Assembly (NCBI GenBank): GCA_947447975.1
Contig: CANFLU010000001.1
Span: forward strand, 62,001 to 126,000
From: Comamonadaceae bacterium
Lineage (GTDB): Bacteria > Pseudomonadota > Gammaproteobacteria > Burkholderiales > Burkholderiaceae_C
DNA: 64,000 nucleotides
Reading direction: 5' to 3'
The notes below the pieces were generated by a model. That model made no database searches and had not been told where the DNA came from. It worked only from the letters and a program-made list of their open reading frames with translations. Positions 17,892 to 28,023 of this stretch are shown here, in pieces. Numbering within the stretch: the stretch's first letter is position 1; each line of letters starts with the position of its first letter. A program made the translations under genes and the position numbers.

Positions 17892-18962
17892 ATGAACGCA
17901 CTCGAATCCCACTTGCACTATCCCTTGGGCAGCACCCTGCCAGCGCCAGGGGGCAGCATCGAAGTGGCGCCTGGTATTTTGTGGGTACGCATGACACTGC
18001 CTTTTGCGCTGGACCATATCAATTTGTGGCTGCTGCGCGATTGCATGGAAGGCGAGGACGGTCCGGTAGAGGGTTGGAGTGTGGTGGACTGCTGTATCCA
18101 CCGCGACGAGGCCAAGGCCCAATGGGAGCAAATTTTTGCGAATGAATTGCAAGGCCTGCCGATATTGCGTGTGATCTGCACCCATATGCACCCGGACCAT
18201 ATCGGTCTTGCGCATTGGTTGTGCGAACGCTGGAAGGTGGGCTTGTGGATCAGCGCCGCCGACTACCAGGTCGCGCGCTTTGCCTGCATGGGCGCTAACG
18301 GTTTTGGCGGCGAACGCTCGGCAGCCTATTTTGCGGCGCACGGCATGAACGACGAAGGCTCGGTGGAGCAAGTGCGTGCGCGCACCCACTACTTCCCCAA
18401 TCTGGTGCCTTCGGTGCCTGACAGCTACCACCGCCTCATGGACGGGACCGCGCTGGAAATCGGCGGGCGCAACTGGCGCTGCATTAGCGGTTACGGCCAT
18501 GCGCCCGAGCACATTGCGCTGTTCTGCGAGGATTTGCAGGTACTCATTGGCGGCGACATGATGCTGCCGCGCATTTCCACCAATGTCAGCGTCTATGAGC
18601 AAGAGCCTGAGGCCGATGCGCTCAAACTGTTTCTGGACTCGATCGATAAGTTCAAACCCCTGCCCCTTGATACCTTGACCTTACCTTCGCACGGCAAGCC
18701 CTTCACCGGCTTGCATATACGCATCGAGCAGCTTCACACCCACCACCGCGAGCGCCTGGCCGAAGTTTTGCAGGCCTGCGCCGCTGGGCCGCAAAGCGCA
18801 CGCGATATCGTGCCGGTGCTTTTCACGCGCGCACTGGACTTACACCAAATGACTTTTGCCATGGGCGAGGCGGTGGCGCATTTGCACCTCTTGTGGTTCC
18901 AGAAAAAGCTGCGCCGCAGCCTGGACGCCGATGGCGTGTACCGATTTAGCCTCCCAGGCTAA
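17892..18962 (+). CDS. Metallo-beta-lactamase-fold hydrolase
   Basis: A 356-residue MBL-fold protein with the metal-binding motif CTHMHPDHIGL (about residues 96-106), a downstream GYGHAPEHIALF histidine and GGDMMLPRIS aspartate. The last ~100 residues form a winged-helix-like C-terminal domain as in glyoxalase II-like/LACTB2-like hydrolases. The track ORF starts at 17703, but ATG 17892 is right after the palindromic operator and gives the family N-terminus. It is divergent from liuR and probably part of the same regulon. The likely activity is hydrolysis of a thioester or lactone; the substrate is unknown. Confidence 0.85.
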   Translation: MNALESHLHYPLGSTLPAPGGSIEVAPGILWVRMTLPFALDHINLWLLRDCMEGEDGPVEGWSVVDCCIHRDEAKAQWEQIFANELQGLPILRVICTHMHPDHIGLAHWLCERWKVGLWISAADYQVARFACMGANGFGGERSAAYFAAHGMNDEGSVEQVRARTHYFPNLVPSVPDSYHRLMDGTALEIGGRNWRCISGYGHAPEHIALFCEDLQVLIGGDMMLPRISTNVSVYEQEPEADALKLFLDSIDKFKPLPLDTLTLPSHGKPFTGLHIRIEQLHTHHRERLAEVLQACAAGPQSARDIVPVLFTRALDLHQMTFAMGEAVAHLHLLWFQKKLRRSLDADGVYRFSLPG

Positions 18963-18971
18963 AGCCGCGCT

Positions 18972-19955
18972 TTACCAAAGCGGCGCGGTCGGGTCTTTGA
19001 GTTTTTCGCGCTGCTGCGAATAATCGGGCATCACGCTGCCCACGGTTTGCCAAAAACGCGGGCTGTGGTTCATCACCCGCAAATGGCTCAACTCATGCGC
19101 CACCACGTAGTCGATCACCGGCAACTCAAAATGCATCAAGCGCCAGTTCAGGCGGATAGAACCGTCACTGGTGGCGCTGCCCCAGCGCTTGTCGGCGTTG
19201 CTCAGCGAGAGTCGCGTCCAACGCACTTGGAGTTGCGGCGCAAAGTGGTTGAGTCGCTCCTCAAACAAAGCCTTGGCCTGGCGCATCAGCCAGGCCTGTG
19301 TGGCATCGCGGATTTGCGCCGGGCTGGCGTCCAAGGGCAATGCAATGCGCAACTCGCGCAATAGCGGCCCGTGTTGCTCGCCCTGAACATCGGCCAATGC
19401 CGCACCCACCGCGCTAAAGCCATGCGCCGGATCCAAGCGCAAGCGCAGCAGTCCGCCCAGATAGGGAAAGACCGCAGCATCGCGCCAGTCGATGCGGGTT
19501 TGCTCTAAGTGCGTATGCCGCTCGCGGCTTTCATGCAGTTTGCGCACAATCCAGTCGGCACGGGCTTGCAAAACTTGGTCAATTTCAGGCAAGGAGGTCC
19601 AACGCGGCGCGCGCACGCTCAAACCATCGGGCCCGATGCGCATGCCGATGCTGCGGCGGCGCGCACGCACTAGCGAAAACGCTACCTGCACGCCTTGCAA
19701 ACGCAGGCTGCGCGTGGCTTGGGGATGCGTAAAGCCTACGTCCCTTATCAAAGGGTGCGCCAGAGCGCTTTGGCTGATGGCGCTGGAGCCTATTGCTTCG
19801 GGGGCTTTTACTTTGGGTCTTATGGCCTTTGGCGTATCGGGTGTTCCAGCACGGCGTGGGGCACGGGTGGGGGGCTTTGGCGCCGCAGTGTTAGCCGGTG
19901 GCGTATGGCCCAGCGATTCAAACAAATCCAGGGTGTAACGCAGCAGCGGATGCAT
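18972..19955 (-). CDS. YgjP-like (DUF45) metal-dependent peptidase
   Basis: A 327-residue protein whose C-terminal ~230 residues are the YgjP/SprT-like domain, with the zinc motif HELSHLRVMNHSPRFW and the preceding strand SIRLNWRLMHFELPVIDYVV. The first ~70 residues are a Pro/Ala/Lys-rich low-complexity extension (PNTAAPKPPTRAPRRAGTP style) not usual in the family, with a short hydrophobic start. It is the last gene of the gmhB-plsC run, 20 bp after plsC. The molecular role of YgjP proteins is not settled, and a protease is only implied by the HExxH motif. Confidence 0.88.
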   Translation of the reverse strand: MHPLLRYTLDLFESLGHTPPANTAAPKPPTRAPRRAGTPDTPKAIRPKVKAPEAIGSSAISQSALAHPLIRDVGFTHPQATRSLRLQGVQVAFSLVRARRRSIGMRIGPDGLSVRAPRWTSLPEIDQVLQARADWIVRKLHESRERHTHLEQTRIDWRDAAVFPYLGGLLRLRLDPAHGFSAVGAALADVQGEQHGPLLRELRIALPLDASPAQIRDATQAWLMRQAKALFEERLNHFAPQLQVRWTRLSLSNADKRWGSATSDGSIRLNWRLMHFELPVIDYVVAHELSHLRVMNHSPRFWQTVGSVMPDYSQQREKLKDPTAPLW

Positions 19956-19975
19956 GGCCCGGGTGCTCGCGCGCG

Positions 19976-20719
19976 CTAAGGCTTTGGCGGGTAGGCGTCT
20001 GGGTCCAGACGGCGCATTTCCGCCTCGATCCAGGCCTCTACTTCGCGCATCATTTCGTCTGGGCTGCGCCCAGTGCTGTCTATCGCCGGGCCGATGGATA
20101 CATCCACCAAGCCGGGGTATTTGATAAAGGCTTTGCGTGGCCAGACGCGGGCGGAGTTGACGGCGATGGGAAACACCGGCGCGCCGGTCTCAATGGCCAA
20201 GCGCGTACCACCGGATTTGTACACACCTTTTTCGCCGCGCGGTATGCGCGTGCCTTCAGGAAACATGATGATCCAGACCCCACGGGCGAGCAATTCCTGG
20301 CCTTGCGACACCACCTTGTTAAAAGCCTTCGAGCGTTGGCTACGGTCGATATGAATCATGTCCAGACGGCTCATGGCCCAGCCGAAAAAGGGCACATACA
20401 GCAACTCCTTTTTGAACACAAAGGCCAGCGGATGCGGCATGAGCGAAGGCAGCAAAAAAGTCTCCAAGGTGGACTGGTGTTTGACCAGTAACACGGCGGC
20501 GCTGTTCTCCCCAGTGGGTAAATGCTCCCAACCGCGCACGCGCACCTGGATACCCAGAATCACGCGCGCACCGGCAATCGCCGTACGCAACCAGGCACGC
20601 GCCATGGCCCATAGCGGATTGCCGCGGATAAAAATAGAGGCGCCCAAAATCGCAAACGCAAAAGGTACTACGGTGGCCATCATCCACAGCATGTGCAAAA
20701 CAGAACGAATGAATGGCAT
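19976..20719 (-). CDS. plsC: 1-acyl-sn-glycerol-3-phosphate acyltransferase
   Basis: A 247-residue membrane-bound acyltransferase making phosphatidic acid from lysophosphatidate. There is an N-terminal membrane segment (residues ~7-30), acyltransferase block I LLVKHQSTLETFLLP (HX4E in place of the common HX4D), block III FPEGTRIPRG, and FPIAVNSARVWP near block IV. It lies 28 bp after gmhB. The order gmhB-plsC after glyS is common in Burkholderiales, so this housekeeping block is probably co-transcribed. Confidence 0.93.
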   Translation of the reverse strand: MPFIRSVLHMLWMMATVVPFAFAILGASIFIRGNPLWAMARAWLRTAIAGARVILGIQVRVRGWEHLPTGENSAAVLLVKHQSTLETFLLPSLMPHPLAFVFKKELLYVPFFGWAMSRLDMIHIDRSQRSKAFNKVVSQGQELLARGVWIIMFPEGTRIPRGEKGVYKSGGTRLAIETGAPVFPIAVNSARVWPRKAFIKYPGLVDVSIGPAIDSTGRSPDEMMREVEAWIEAEMRRLDPDAYPPKP

Positions 20720-20747
20720 AAATCTGTTGCGTACGTAAAACCAGGCG

Positions 20748-21296
20748 CTAGCTGCTCGCTACCAAATAGTCTGCAAACGCGGACAGATCTGCATGCACCA
20801 TGGTTTGCGGGGGAAAGTCCTGGGGCAAAGGCTGGCCGCGCCACAGTGCGCCTTTGCCGGTTTGCACTACATGCGGCGTGCAACCGGCGCCTATGGCGGC
20901 AATCATGTCGCGCGGCGTGTCGCCCACCGCTGGCATCGTGGCCAGGCCCATGCCATAGCGCTCTGCAATTTGTTCAAACAAGCCCGAAGCGGGTTTGCGG
21001 CAATGGCAGTTTTCGGCCGGGCTGTGCGGGCAGTAAAACACCGCATCGATGCGCCCGCCCACGGCGGCGAGCATGCTGTGCATTTTGGCGTGCATGGCGT
21101 TGAGCGCCGCCACATCAAAAAGCCCGCGTCCCAGCCCGGACTGGTTGCTCGCTACCACCACATGCCAGCCGGCATGGTTGATGCGCGCAATGGCCTCCAA
21201 TGCGCCGGGCAGCGGTATCCATTCGTCAGCGGACTTGATGTAGTCGTCGCTGTCCTCGTTGATGGTGCCGTCGCGGTCGAGGATGCAAAGTTTCAT
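20748..21296 (-). CDS. gmhB: D-glycero-beta-D-manno-heptose 1,7-bisphosphate 7-phosphatase
   Basis: A 182-residue HAD-superfamily phosphatase of ADP-heptose synthesis for LPS inner core. HAD motif I is LDRDGTINEDSDD (nucleophile and acid D8/D10), motif II VVASNQSGLGRG, the zinc site CPHSPAENCHCRKP and motif IV VGDTPRDMIAAIGAG. Full length. It is downstream of glyS by 15 bp. It could alternatively be a histidinol-phosphatase relative, but the zinc loop and length fit GmhB. Confidence 0.93.
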   Translation of the reverse strand: MKLCILDRDGTINEDSDDYIKSADEWIPLPGALEAIARINHAGWHVVVASNQSGLGRGLFDVAALNAMHAKMHSMLAAVGGRIDAVFYCPHSPAENCHCRKPASGLFEQIAERYGMGLATMPAVGDTPRDMIAAIGAGCTPHVVQTGKGALWRGQPLPQDFPPQTMVHADLSAFADYLVASS

Positions 21297-21311
21297 GGTG
21301 CTAAATAGTAT

Positions 21312-23489
21312 TTACGCGGCCAGCTTGGACAAATCAGCCACGCGGTTCATGGCGCTATGCAATTGTTGCAAAAGCGCCAGCCGGTTGGCCTTAAGCGCAG
21401 GGTCATCGGCATTGACCATGACGCCGTCAAAAAACGCATCTACTGGCGCGCGCAGCGCGGCTAAGGCTTGCAAGCTGGCGGTGTAGTCCTTCGTAGCGTA
21501 CAGGGCATCTGCCTGCGGAACGATATTTTGCATTGCGGCGAACAAGGCCTTCTCGGCATCTTCTTGCAGCAAGGCGGCATGCACCTCGCCTTGCGCAGCG
21601 TCCGATTTTTTCAGGATGTTGCCAATGCGTTTATTCGCGGCGGCCAGCGCAGCGCTTTCTGGCAAAGCGGAGAAGGCACGCACTGCTGCCAACTGCTTAG
21701 GCACTTCGGCCAGCAGTTGTGGGCGCAAAGCCAGTACCGCTTCGGCCTCTTGCGCGCTCGCGCCTTGTTCGCGCAATACACCAGACAGGCGGTCAAAGAT
21801 AAAGTGGACCAATGCGGCACTTGCGTCCTGCAAGCCTGTATGCAAAGCGGCATAGGCGGCGGTTGCGTCCTGCAATAGCGCCTCGAGCGCCAGTGGCTGC
21901 CCGCTTTCCATCAACATGCGAATCACGCCCAAAGCATGGCGCCTCAGTGCAAAGGGGTCTTTGTCACCGGTAGGCAAGTTGCCAATGCCAAACATACCCA
22001 CCAGGGTTTCTAATTTGTCGGCCAGGGCCACCACCAATGCCAATTGGCTGCGCGGCAATTCGTCGCCGGCAAAGCGTGGCTTGTAATGGTCTTCAATTGC
22101 CACCGCTACGGCCTCACCCAAGGCGTCATTGCGCGCGTAATAGCCACCCATAATGCCCTGCAGTTCGGGGAACTCGCCTACCATGTCGGTCAGCAAATCC
22201 GCCTTCGCCAGACGCGCCGCGGTTTGCACTTGCGCGGCCATACGGGCGTCCAAATGCAAGGCCTGGCTGATGGTATGCGCGATCGCACACACCCGCTGCA
22301 TGCGATCACCCTGCGTGCCCAATTGGTTGTGGTAGACCACTTTGGACAAACCCTCCACGCGCGACTCTAAGCTGCGTTTGCGGTCTTGGTCGTAAAAGAA
22401 TTGGGCGTCGGCCAGACGCGGGCGCACCACGCGCTCGTTGCCACCGATCACGGCACTGGCATCTGATGGGTTGATGTTGCTGACAATTAAAAACTGGTTG
22501 CTTAACTCACCCGCATCATCGAACAGTGGAAAGTATTTTTGATTCGCCTTCATGGTCAAAATCAAACACTCTGGTGGTACTTGCAAAAACGCTTCGTCAA
22601 AACTACACACCATCACCGTGGGGCGCTCCACCAAGCCGGTCACTTCCTGCACCAGTGCGTTCTGCAGCAATGCTGCTTCGGCTTCGTCATCGCTCAGATG
22701 GAGGGCCTCTACTTCCAGGCGGCGACCCAAGCGTTTGGCTTCTCTGCGCAATGCGCGCACCATGGCGCGGCTGCGTTCGTCAAAGCTGGCGATCACCGCG
22801 CCGTCGCGTGCCAGGGTGGCGGCGTAGTCATCGGCGTGCGCGATGCGCACGGGCGACACCGCCGCTTCAAAGCGGTGGCCTTGGGTACTGTCCGTGGCGC
22901 GCAAGCCCAGTGCCTGCACCGGCACCACCGCGCTGCCGTGCAAAGCCAGCAAACCATGCGCGGGGCGCACAAAACTGACCGTAGTCCAGCCGGGCAATTC
23001 GCAATCGCGCTCTAGCTGGTAGCTCATCACTTTGGGGATGGGCAGTTTGGCAATTGCATCGAGCAACGCTTTTTGCAAACCATCGGCCAAAGTGGCGCCT
23101 CGCACCGTACTGTCAAAGTACAAAGCTTGCGCTTTGCCGTCCATGCGTTTTTGCAAACCGGGTAGTGCCTCCGGCCTCGCACCCAGGGTTTGCAGTTTTT
23201 TCAGCAATGCGGGTGTGGCTTGGCCGCTAGCATCTAAACCCACGGCCACGGGCATCAGTTTTTGCGACACCGCTTTGTCAGCCGCTTGCGCTGCAACGCC
23301 AGCCACATGCACCGCCAAGCGACGGGGTGATGCGTAATCGGTGACCGCTGCATCCGCAGCCGCCAGCCCTTGCGCTTTCAGGCTGTCGGCCAGCCCGGTG
23401 GCAAAGGCTAGGCCCAGTTTTTTCAGTGCCTTGGGCGGAAGTTCTTCGACAAAGAGTTCGACCAGCAGGTTTTGCGTATTCATGCTCAT
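21312..23489 (-). CDS. glyS: Glycine--tRNA ligase beta subunit
   Basis: A 725-residue beta subunit of the heterotetrameric bacterial glycyl-tRNA synthetase. The family N-terminus [20 protein letters not shown], the central [20 protein letters not shown] and the C-terminal tRNA-binding region ([23 protein letters not shown]) are present. The start is taken at ATG 23489 (MSMNTQN), whose ATG overlaps the glyQ TGA as ATGA; a second ATG two codons later is also possible. The track ORF start at 23570 is inside glyQ and is rejected. Confidence 0.96.
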   Translation of the reverse strand: MSMNTQNLLVELFVEELPPKALKKLGLAFATGLADSLKAQGLAAADAAVTDYASPRRLAVHVAGVAAQAADKAVSQKLMPVAVGLDASGQATPALLKKLQTLGARPEALPGLQKRMDGKAQALYFDSTVRGATLADGLQKALLDAIAKLPIPKVMSYQLERDCELPGWTTVSFVRPAHGLLALHGSAVVPVQALGLRATDSTQGHRFEAAVSPVRIAHADDYAATLARDGAVIASFDERSRAMVRALRREAKRLGRRLEVEALHLSDDEAEAALLQNALVQEVTGLVERPTVMVCSFDEAFLQVPPECLILTMKANQKYFPLFDDAGELSNQFLIVSNINPSDASAVIGGNERVVRPRLADAQFFYDQDRKRSLESRVEGLSKVVYHNQLGTQGDRMQRVCAIAHTISQALHLDARMAAQVQTAARLAKADLLTDMVGEFPELQGIMGGYYARNDALGEAVAVAIEDHYKPRFAGDELPRSQLALVVALADKLETLVGMFGIGNLPTGDKDPFALRRHALGVIRMLMESGQPLALEALLQDATAAYAALHTGLQDASAALVHFIFDRLSGVLREQGASAQEAEAVLALRPQLLAEVPKQLAAVRAFSALPESAALAAANKRIGNILKKSDAAQGEVHAALLQEDAEKALFAAMQNIVPQADALYATKDYTASLQALAALRAPVDAFFDGVMVNADDPALKANRLALLQQLHSAMNRVADLSKLAA

Positions 23490-24391
23490 GCCGCCTTCTT
23501 TGCCATGTGCGCAATCCATTGCGGCGGGGCCATGGGAAAGCCCAAGCGCTCGCGGCTCTCGTAATAGCACTGCGCCACGCCGCGCGCCAGGTTGCGGATG
23601 CGGCCCATGTAGGCGGCGCGCTCGGTCACGCTGATGGCGCCGCGTGCGTCGAGCAAATTAAAGGTATGCGCCGCTTTGAGCACTTGTTCGTACGCGGGCA
23701 AGGCCAAGGGCACGTCGATCAAATGCTTGGCTTGTTTTTCGTGCGCGGAAAAGGCGGTGAATAAAAAATCGGTGTCGCTGTGCGCAAAGTTGTAGGTGGA
23801 CTGCTCCACTTCGTTTTGCTTGTAGACATCGCCGTAGGACATGTCGGCGGTCCACTGCAAGTTGTAGACGTTGTCCACGCCTTGCAAGTACATGGCCAGG
23901 CGCTCCAGGCCGTAGGTGATTTCGCCGGTCACTGGTTTGCAATCGATGCCGCCTACTTGCTGGAAATAGGTGAACTGTGTCACCTCCATGCCATTGAGCC
24001 ACACTTCCCAGCCCAAACCCCAGGCGCCCAGGGTGGGGTTTTCCCAATCGTCTTCGACAAAACGAATGTCGTTTTGTTTCAGATCAAAGCCCAGCGCCTC
24101 TAGGGAGCCGAGGTACAGATCCAGAATATTGGCCGGGGCGGGCTTCATCACTACCTGGTACTGGTAGTAGTGCTGCAAGCGGTTGGGGTTTTCGCCATAG
24201 CGCCCGTCTTTGGGGCGGCGACTGGGTTGCACATAGGCGGCCTTCCAAGGCTCGGGGCCGATGGCGCGCAAAAACGTCGCCGTGTGGGAGGTGCCGGCGC
24301 CCACTTCCATGTCGTAAGGTTGTAAGAGCGCGCAACCTTGCGCGTCCCAATAGGACTGCAAAGTCAAAATAATTTGCTGGAATGTCAACAT
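23486..24391 (-). CDS. glyQ: Glycine--tRNA ligase alpha subunit
   Basis: A 301-residue catalytic alpha subunit that activates glycine and charges tRNA-Gly together with GlyS. The family sequence begins [19 protein letters not shown] and continues through [20 protein letters not shown] and [20 protein letters not shown], nearly invariant motifs of the alpha subunit. ATG 24391 is chosen; the ORF track uses a GTG seven codons upstream. The stop overlaps glyS by four bases. The 213 bp to lnt contain no recognisable gene. Confidence 0.97.
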   Translation of the reverse strand: MLTFQQIILTLQSYWDAQGCALLQPYDMEVGAGTSHTATFLRAIGPEPWKAAYVQPSRRPKDGRYGENPNRLQHYYQYQVVMKPAPANILDLYLGSLEALGFDLKQNDIRFVEDDWENPTLGAWGLGWEVWLNGMEVTQFTYFQQVGGIDCKPVTGEITYGLERLAMYLQGVDNVYNLQWTADMSYGDVYKQNEVEQSTYNFAHSDTDFLFTAFSAHEKQAKHLIDVPLALPAYEQVLKAAHTFNLLDARGAISVTERAAYMGRIRNLARGVAQCYYESRERLGFPMAPPQWIAHMAKKAA

Positions 24392-24604
24392 GCGATGGAT
24401 GCGGCGCAGCACGCGCGCCTTGGGTTGGGCTGCTTAGCAAGGTTTGCAGCGTAAGTTGGCAATTTTACGGGCCATTGATGCAAACGCTGTGGCGCAAGAT
24501 AGGCCCTGTGCGCTAGGGCCTGGGCGGCGCTTGCATCAGCATGGCACCAGCGGCGCCAATGTGCGGCAAAAAGCGCTCTTGTGGCACTGCATACCGTGGG
24601 CGCC

Positions 24605-26170
24605 TCAGTCCTGGCGCCCACGTGACCATGCGGTCCAACACAAGGCTGCTATCCCCATCAGCCAAAGCGGCCACAAACCCCAGCGCGCTGCCCATAGGGC
24701 AAATGGCGTGAGCCCCGCGCGGCCTTGCACTTGCCCTTGCAATACGCCCGCCTTGCCATACGGTAATTGCGCTTGCACCACTCCGGTGTGCGCGATGACG
24801 GCGGTGGCGCCGGTATTGGTGGCACGCAGTACCGGTAAGCCAAATTCCAAAGCCCGCATACGCGCGATGCTGAGGTGCTGGTCGATGGCCAAACCATCAC
24901 CAAACCAGGCCAGGTTGCTCACATTGACCAGTGCCGTCGGTGCACTGGCCGCATCCATAAAGCGCGTCGCCAGCTCTTCGCCAAACAAATCTTCATAGCA
25001 AATATGCACCGCCAGCCTTTGTCCGCCCATGGGAAACGAGGCCTGACCCAAGGGGCCACGGTTGAAGTCCCCCAAAGGGATGTGCATCAAGTTGGTAAAC
25101 CAGCGAAACAGGGGCGGTATAAATTCACCGAAGGGCACCAGATGGTGCTTGTCATAGCGCTGTATTGGGGACTGGCCGGGCATCAGGCCGATGGCAGAGT
25201 TGGTGTAGCCCTGCAGGTTGTCGCCCAGTGGAATGCCAAAAATGGCTGCATGCCCGTTTGTACGCAAGCCGGTGCTCAGGCGCTCCCAATAGCCCGCGGG
25301 CAAGTCCTGCGGGAGCAGGGGAACTGCGGTTTCAGGCGCGACCACCAGATCCGTACCCGCACCGAGCAATTGTGCTTCGTACCAGTGAAGCGCCTGGGGC
25401 ACTCCGCTGGACTGCTCAAACTTTTCGTCCTGTGCAATGCCGCCCTGCAAAAGCGTCACGCTAAAGCTACCCGCATCACGCGTCCATTGGTTCCAAGCCG
25501 CTGGAAGTAAAAGGGGTGCGATTAGCAAGGTCAAGGCCGTTAACAAAGCCGCCGTGCCCGAAGGCCGAAGGCCGCCAGGCATACGCCGCCCCATGGCGCT
25601 CAAAAGCGCCTGGGCCAGGGCCATGCCAATGAACGCGGCCACGGCACCAATGCCGTAGGAGCCCAACCAGGGCGCAAAGAATGCCAAGGGGCCATCGACA
25701 TGGGCATAGCCACCCGCGCCCCAACCAAAGCCGGTCAGCCAGGTGCCGCGCGCCAGCTCGGCCATCATCCACAACAATCCAAATACAAGCGCGCCGGAAA
25801 AAGTACTGCGATGCGCCAGGCGCCACCATAGGCCAGCGGCAAACGCAAAGTAAAGGGCCAAGGCGCCCGCTAACAGCCACTCGGCGAGCGCCGCCAAAGG
25901 CGCAGGCATACCACCATAGGTGTGCATCGCGGTAAATAACCAGCCAAAGGTGCAGCCTAAGTACACGGTGGTGAACACCCAGGCGCGCTGTGCGGCTTGG
26001 CGTACTGAACTGGCGGCCAGCAAAGCATGGGCCAAAAGCGCCATGGACAGCAATTGCAGCGCCCATTGCGGCTGGCCGTAGTCCAGCAGCCCGTGCAAAG
26101 GCCAGGCCACACCGGCCGCGTGCAGCAGGCCCGCCAACAAGGGCATCGCAAGCTGCGCAAGCAGTCGCAT
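24605..26170 (-). CDS. lnt: Apolipoprotein N-acyltransferase
   Basis: A 521-residue inner-membrane enzyme that adds the third acyl chain to lipoproteins. Six to seven N-terminal hydrophobic segments fill residues 1-~205. The nitrilase-like periplasmic domain follows, with the catalytic triad in order: Glu in VVAPETAVPLL, Lys in RYDKHHLVPFGEF and Cys in VHICYEDLFGEE. A final membrane helix (FALWAARWGLWPLWLMGIAAL) is present. ATG 26170 overlaps the corC stop (TGATG); GTG 26173 is a less likely start. The corC-lnt order is conserved in proteobacteria. Confidence 0.95.
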   Translation of the reverse strand: MRLLAQLAMPLLAGLLHAAGVAWPLHGLLDYGQPQWALQLLSMALLAHALLAASSVRQAAQRAWVFTTVYLGCTFGWLFTAMHTYGGMPAPLAALAEWLLAGALALYFAFAAGLWWRLAHRSTFSGALVFGLLWMMAELARGTWLTGFGWGAGGYAHVDGPLAFFAPWLGSYGIGAVAAFIGMALAQALLSAMGRRMPGGLRPSGTAALLTALTLLIAPLLLPAAWNQWTRDAGSFSVTLLQGGIAQDEKFEQSSGVPQALHWYEAQLLGAGTDLVVAPETAVPLLPQDLPAGYWERLSTGLRTNGHAAIFGIPLGDNLQGYTNSAIGLMPGQSPIQRYDKHHLVPFGEFIPPLFRWFTNLMHIPLGDFNRGPLGQASFPMGGQRLAVHICYEDLFGEELATRFMDAASAPTALVNVSNLAWFGDGLAIDQHLSIARMRALEFGLPVLRATNTGATAVIAHTGVVQAQLPYGKAGVLQGQVQGRAGLTPFALWAARWGLWPLWLMGIAALCWTAWSRGRQD

Positions 26171-27042
26171 CACGGGGTGGGCGGGGCGCTCAGCGGTGAC
26201 ACTTTGAACCAGCGCACCGCACCGCCGCGCGTATGCAGCACGACGAACTGCAAACCCAGCATGGTGTGGCGCTCGCCGCGCTGGGGCACATGGCCCATTT
26301 CGTGGGCTACTAGGCCGCCTATGGTGTCAAAGTCGTCGGCGTCTTCGCGCGCCAGCAGGTCCACGCCAAACGCGCTGCTGACGCGTTCTAGGGTGGCGTC
26401 ACCGTTCACGCGAAAGCTTCGGTCGGGTAGCGCGAACACATCGCCCTCGTCGTCGTCGATATCGAATTCGTCCTCGATCTCGCCGACGATTTGCTCTAAC
26501 ACGTCCTCGATGGTGATCAGGCCTGCCACCCGACCAAACTCGTCGATCACGATGGCTAAGTGGTTGCGATTGCCTTTGAAGTCGCGCAGCAAATCGTTCA
26601 GGCCCTTGGTCTCTGGCACAAACCCTGCAGGGCGCAAGAGCGCACGGATATTGAGTTCAGGGGCGCGCTGGAGTTTGAGCAAATCCTTGGCCATCAGGAT
26701 GCCAATGATGTTTTCGCGTTCGCCCTCAAATACCGGAAAGCGCGAGTGCGCGGTGTCGATGACGGCGTGCAGCAGTTCGTCCATGGGGGACTGGATATCT
26801 AGCAAGTCCATGCGCGTGGCCGCCACCATCACGTCGCCGGCCGTCATATCGGCCATGCGGATCACGCCCTCGAGCATGGCGCGCGACTGGGCGCCTATGA
26901 TTTTGTTGTCCTCGGCCTCAGCCAGGGTCTCCATCAGTTCTTCAGCCGAGTCGGGGCCGGGGTGCAGAAACTCAGCCAGGCGCTGCAGAAAAGTCCGCTT
27001 GTCTTCTTTGTCGTGGGAATGCGCGGGGTGGGGGTCGGACAC
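26170..27042 (-). CDS. corC: CorC/HlyC family CBS-domain protein
   Basis: A cytosolic protein of about 290 residues linked to magnesium/cobalt efflux. Two CBS domains occupy residues ~60-190 (VADMTAGDVMVAATRMDLLD and VPETKGLNDLLRDFKGNRNH), followed by the transporter-associated C-terminal domain (DRSFRVNGDATLERVSSAFG). An acidic stretch VGEIEDEFDIDDDEGD lies between them. The start is taken at GTG 27042 (MSDPHPAHSHDK), where the family sequence starts; the track ORF opens 22 codons earlier without support. It is directly upstream of lnt. Confidence 0.87.
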   Translation of the reverse strand: MSDPHPAHSHDKEDKRTFLQRLAEFLHPGPDSAEELMETLAEAEDNKIIGAQSRAMLEGVIRMADMTAGDVMVAATRMDLLDIQSPMDELLHAVIDTAHSRFPVFEGERENIIGILMAKDLLKLQRAPELNIRALLRPAGFVPETKGLNDLLRDFKGNRNHLAIVIDEFGRVAGLITIEDVLEQIVGEIEDEFDIDDDEGDVFALPDRSFRVNGDATLERVSSAFGVDLLAREDADDFDTIGGLVAHEMGHVPQRGERHTMLGLQFVVLHTRGGAVRWFKVSPLSAPPTP

Positions 27043-27133
27043 TGGCGTGGGGCAAAGCTGCCGTTTTTGCGAAGCCTCTAGGATAGCCCATTGCCAAGGC
27101 ATCAGCACCTAGCGCCAAAGGCGCGACTAAAGC

Positions 27134-27865
27134 CTATGAGCCTGAGCTACCGCTGGCGTCTCGAATGGCCTGGCGCGTTTCCTGGATGCCCGCCAGCAAA
27201 GCCCAAAAATGCCGGGCCTGCGTTTTGAACTGGTAATCGGTATCCGCAATCTGCGCATCGACCGCTTCGTGCCAATGCGATTGCAAGGTTGGCGAAGACA
27301 GGCTGAGGTAAGCCTCGGACTCCGAACCTAGGCGCTCCACGGTGGCGCCTGCACGCTGCGCAATGTGCAGCATGGCGGTGTTTTCGCTCAGCGCATGGAT
27401 GAACATCAGAGAAATATGGTCGTTGCGGGCATGCAGCACCGCCCGCGCGAAAAGCTCGCTGCCAAAACCCCGCCCGCGCCAGGCGGGCAGTACCGACACG
27501 CCAAACTCAGCGCAGCTAGCAGCCTTCGGATCGTGGATGTAGGCCAGATGCGCCATAGCAATCAGGCAGAGTTTGCGGTTGTAAATGCCAAACACCCGGT
27601 CACGCCCGAAGTCGAGGTGGGCAACATAGTGTTCGATTTGTGCGTTCTGCGCTGCATAGCCAAAGCGCAGGTAACGGTCCGTACCGTCTAGTGCCAGCAG
27701 GTGGGTCAGCACATCTTGGCGGTCCTGCACATGCAGCTCCCGCACCGGTACAAAACCGTCTTGTCCCTCTGAAGTGGACTTGGCGCTGAAGGCCGTCATC
27801 GCCATTTGCCACGGGGCCAGCAGTTTGGCGAGGAACCAGTAATACCCGGAAATGATGGCATGCAT
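27134..27865 (-). CDS. GNAT-family N-acetyltransferase
   Basis: A 243-residue protein with a GNAT fold in residues ~40-190. The acetyl-CoA binding motif A is FGVSVLPAWRGRGFGSELF, preceded by AMAHLAYIHDPKAASCAEFG and followed by IHALSENTAMLHIAQRAG. The C-terminal ~60 residues are helical and not typical of the domain. It is upstream of corC by about 90 bp on the same strand. The acceptor substrate is unknown. An internal ATG at residue 21 (MAMTAFSAK) is an alternative start. Confidence 0.82.
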   Translation of the reverse strand: MHAIISGYYWFLAKLLAPWQMAMTAFSAKSTSEGQDGFVPVRELHVQDRQDVLTHLLALDGTDRYLRFGYAAQNAQIEHYVAHLDFGRDRVFGIYNRKLCLIAMAHLAYIHDPKAASCAEFGVSVLPAWRGRGFGSELFARAVLHARNDHISLMFIHALSENTAMLHIAQRAGATVERLGSESEAYLSLSSPTLQSHWHEAVDAQIADTDYQFKTQARHFWALLAGIQETRQAIRDASGSSGS

Positions 27866-27947
27866 GCGGCCGACTATAAGGGTTTTCCCTAGGTTGCGCC
27901 TTGTTTTGGGTCAAAACAGGGATGATTTGAATTCAAGTGTGTATAAA

Positions 27948-28009
27948 TGTACATCCATTTTTACCATTCTCTCCATCTTTTGACTTATAGTACACACTAT
28001 GTACATCCA
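27948..28009 (+). promoter_or_regulatory. Direct repeats upstream of vapBC, putative VapBC operator
   Basis: TGTACATCCA occurs at 27948-27957 and again at 28000-28009, 52 bp apart, in an AT-rich stretch otherwise unlike the flanking DNA. The second copy ends 14 bp before the vapB ATG. VapBC-type pairs normally repress their own promoter through repeated or palindromic sites, so these repeats are candidate binding sites. This is inferred from position. Confidence 0.5.
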
Positions 28010-28023
28010 CAATTAGGCCAACA

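Noticed and set aside
24385-24621. 78-codon minus ORF between glyQ and lnt
   Set aside because: No ribosome binding site or domain; it spans only intergenic sequence and gene ends.
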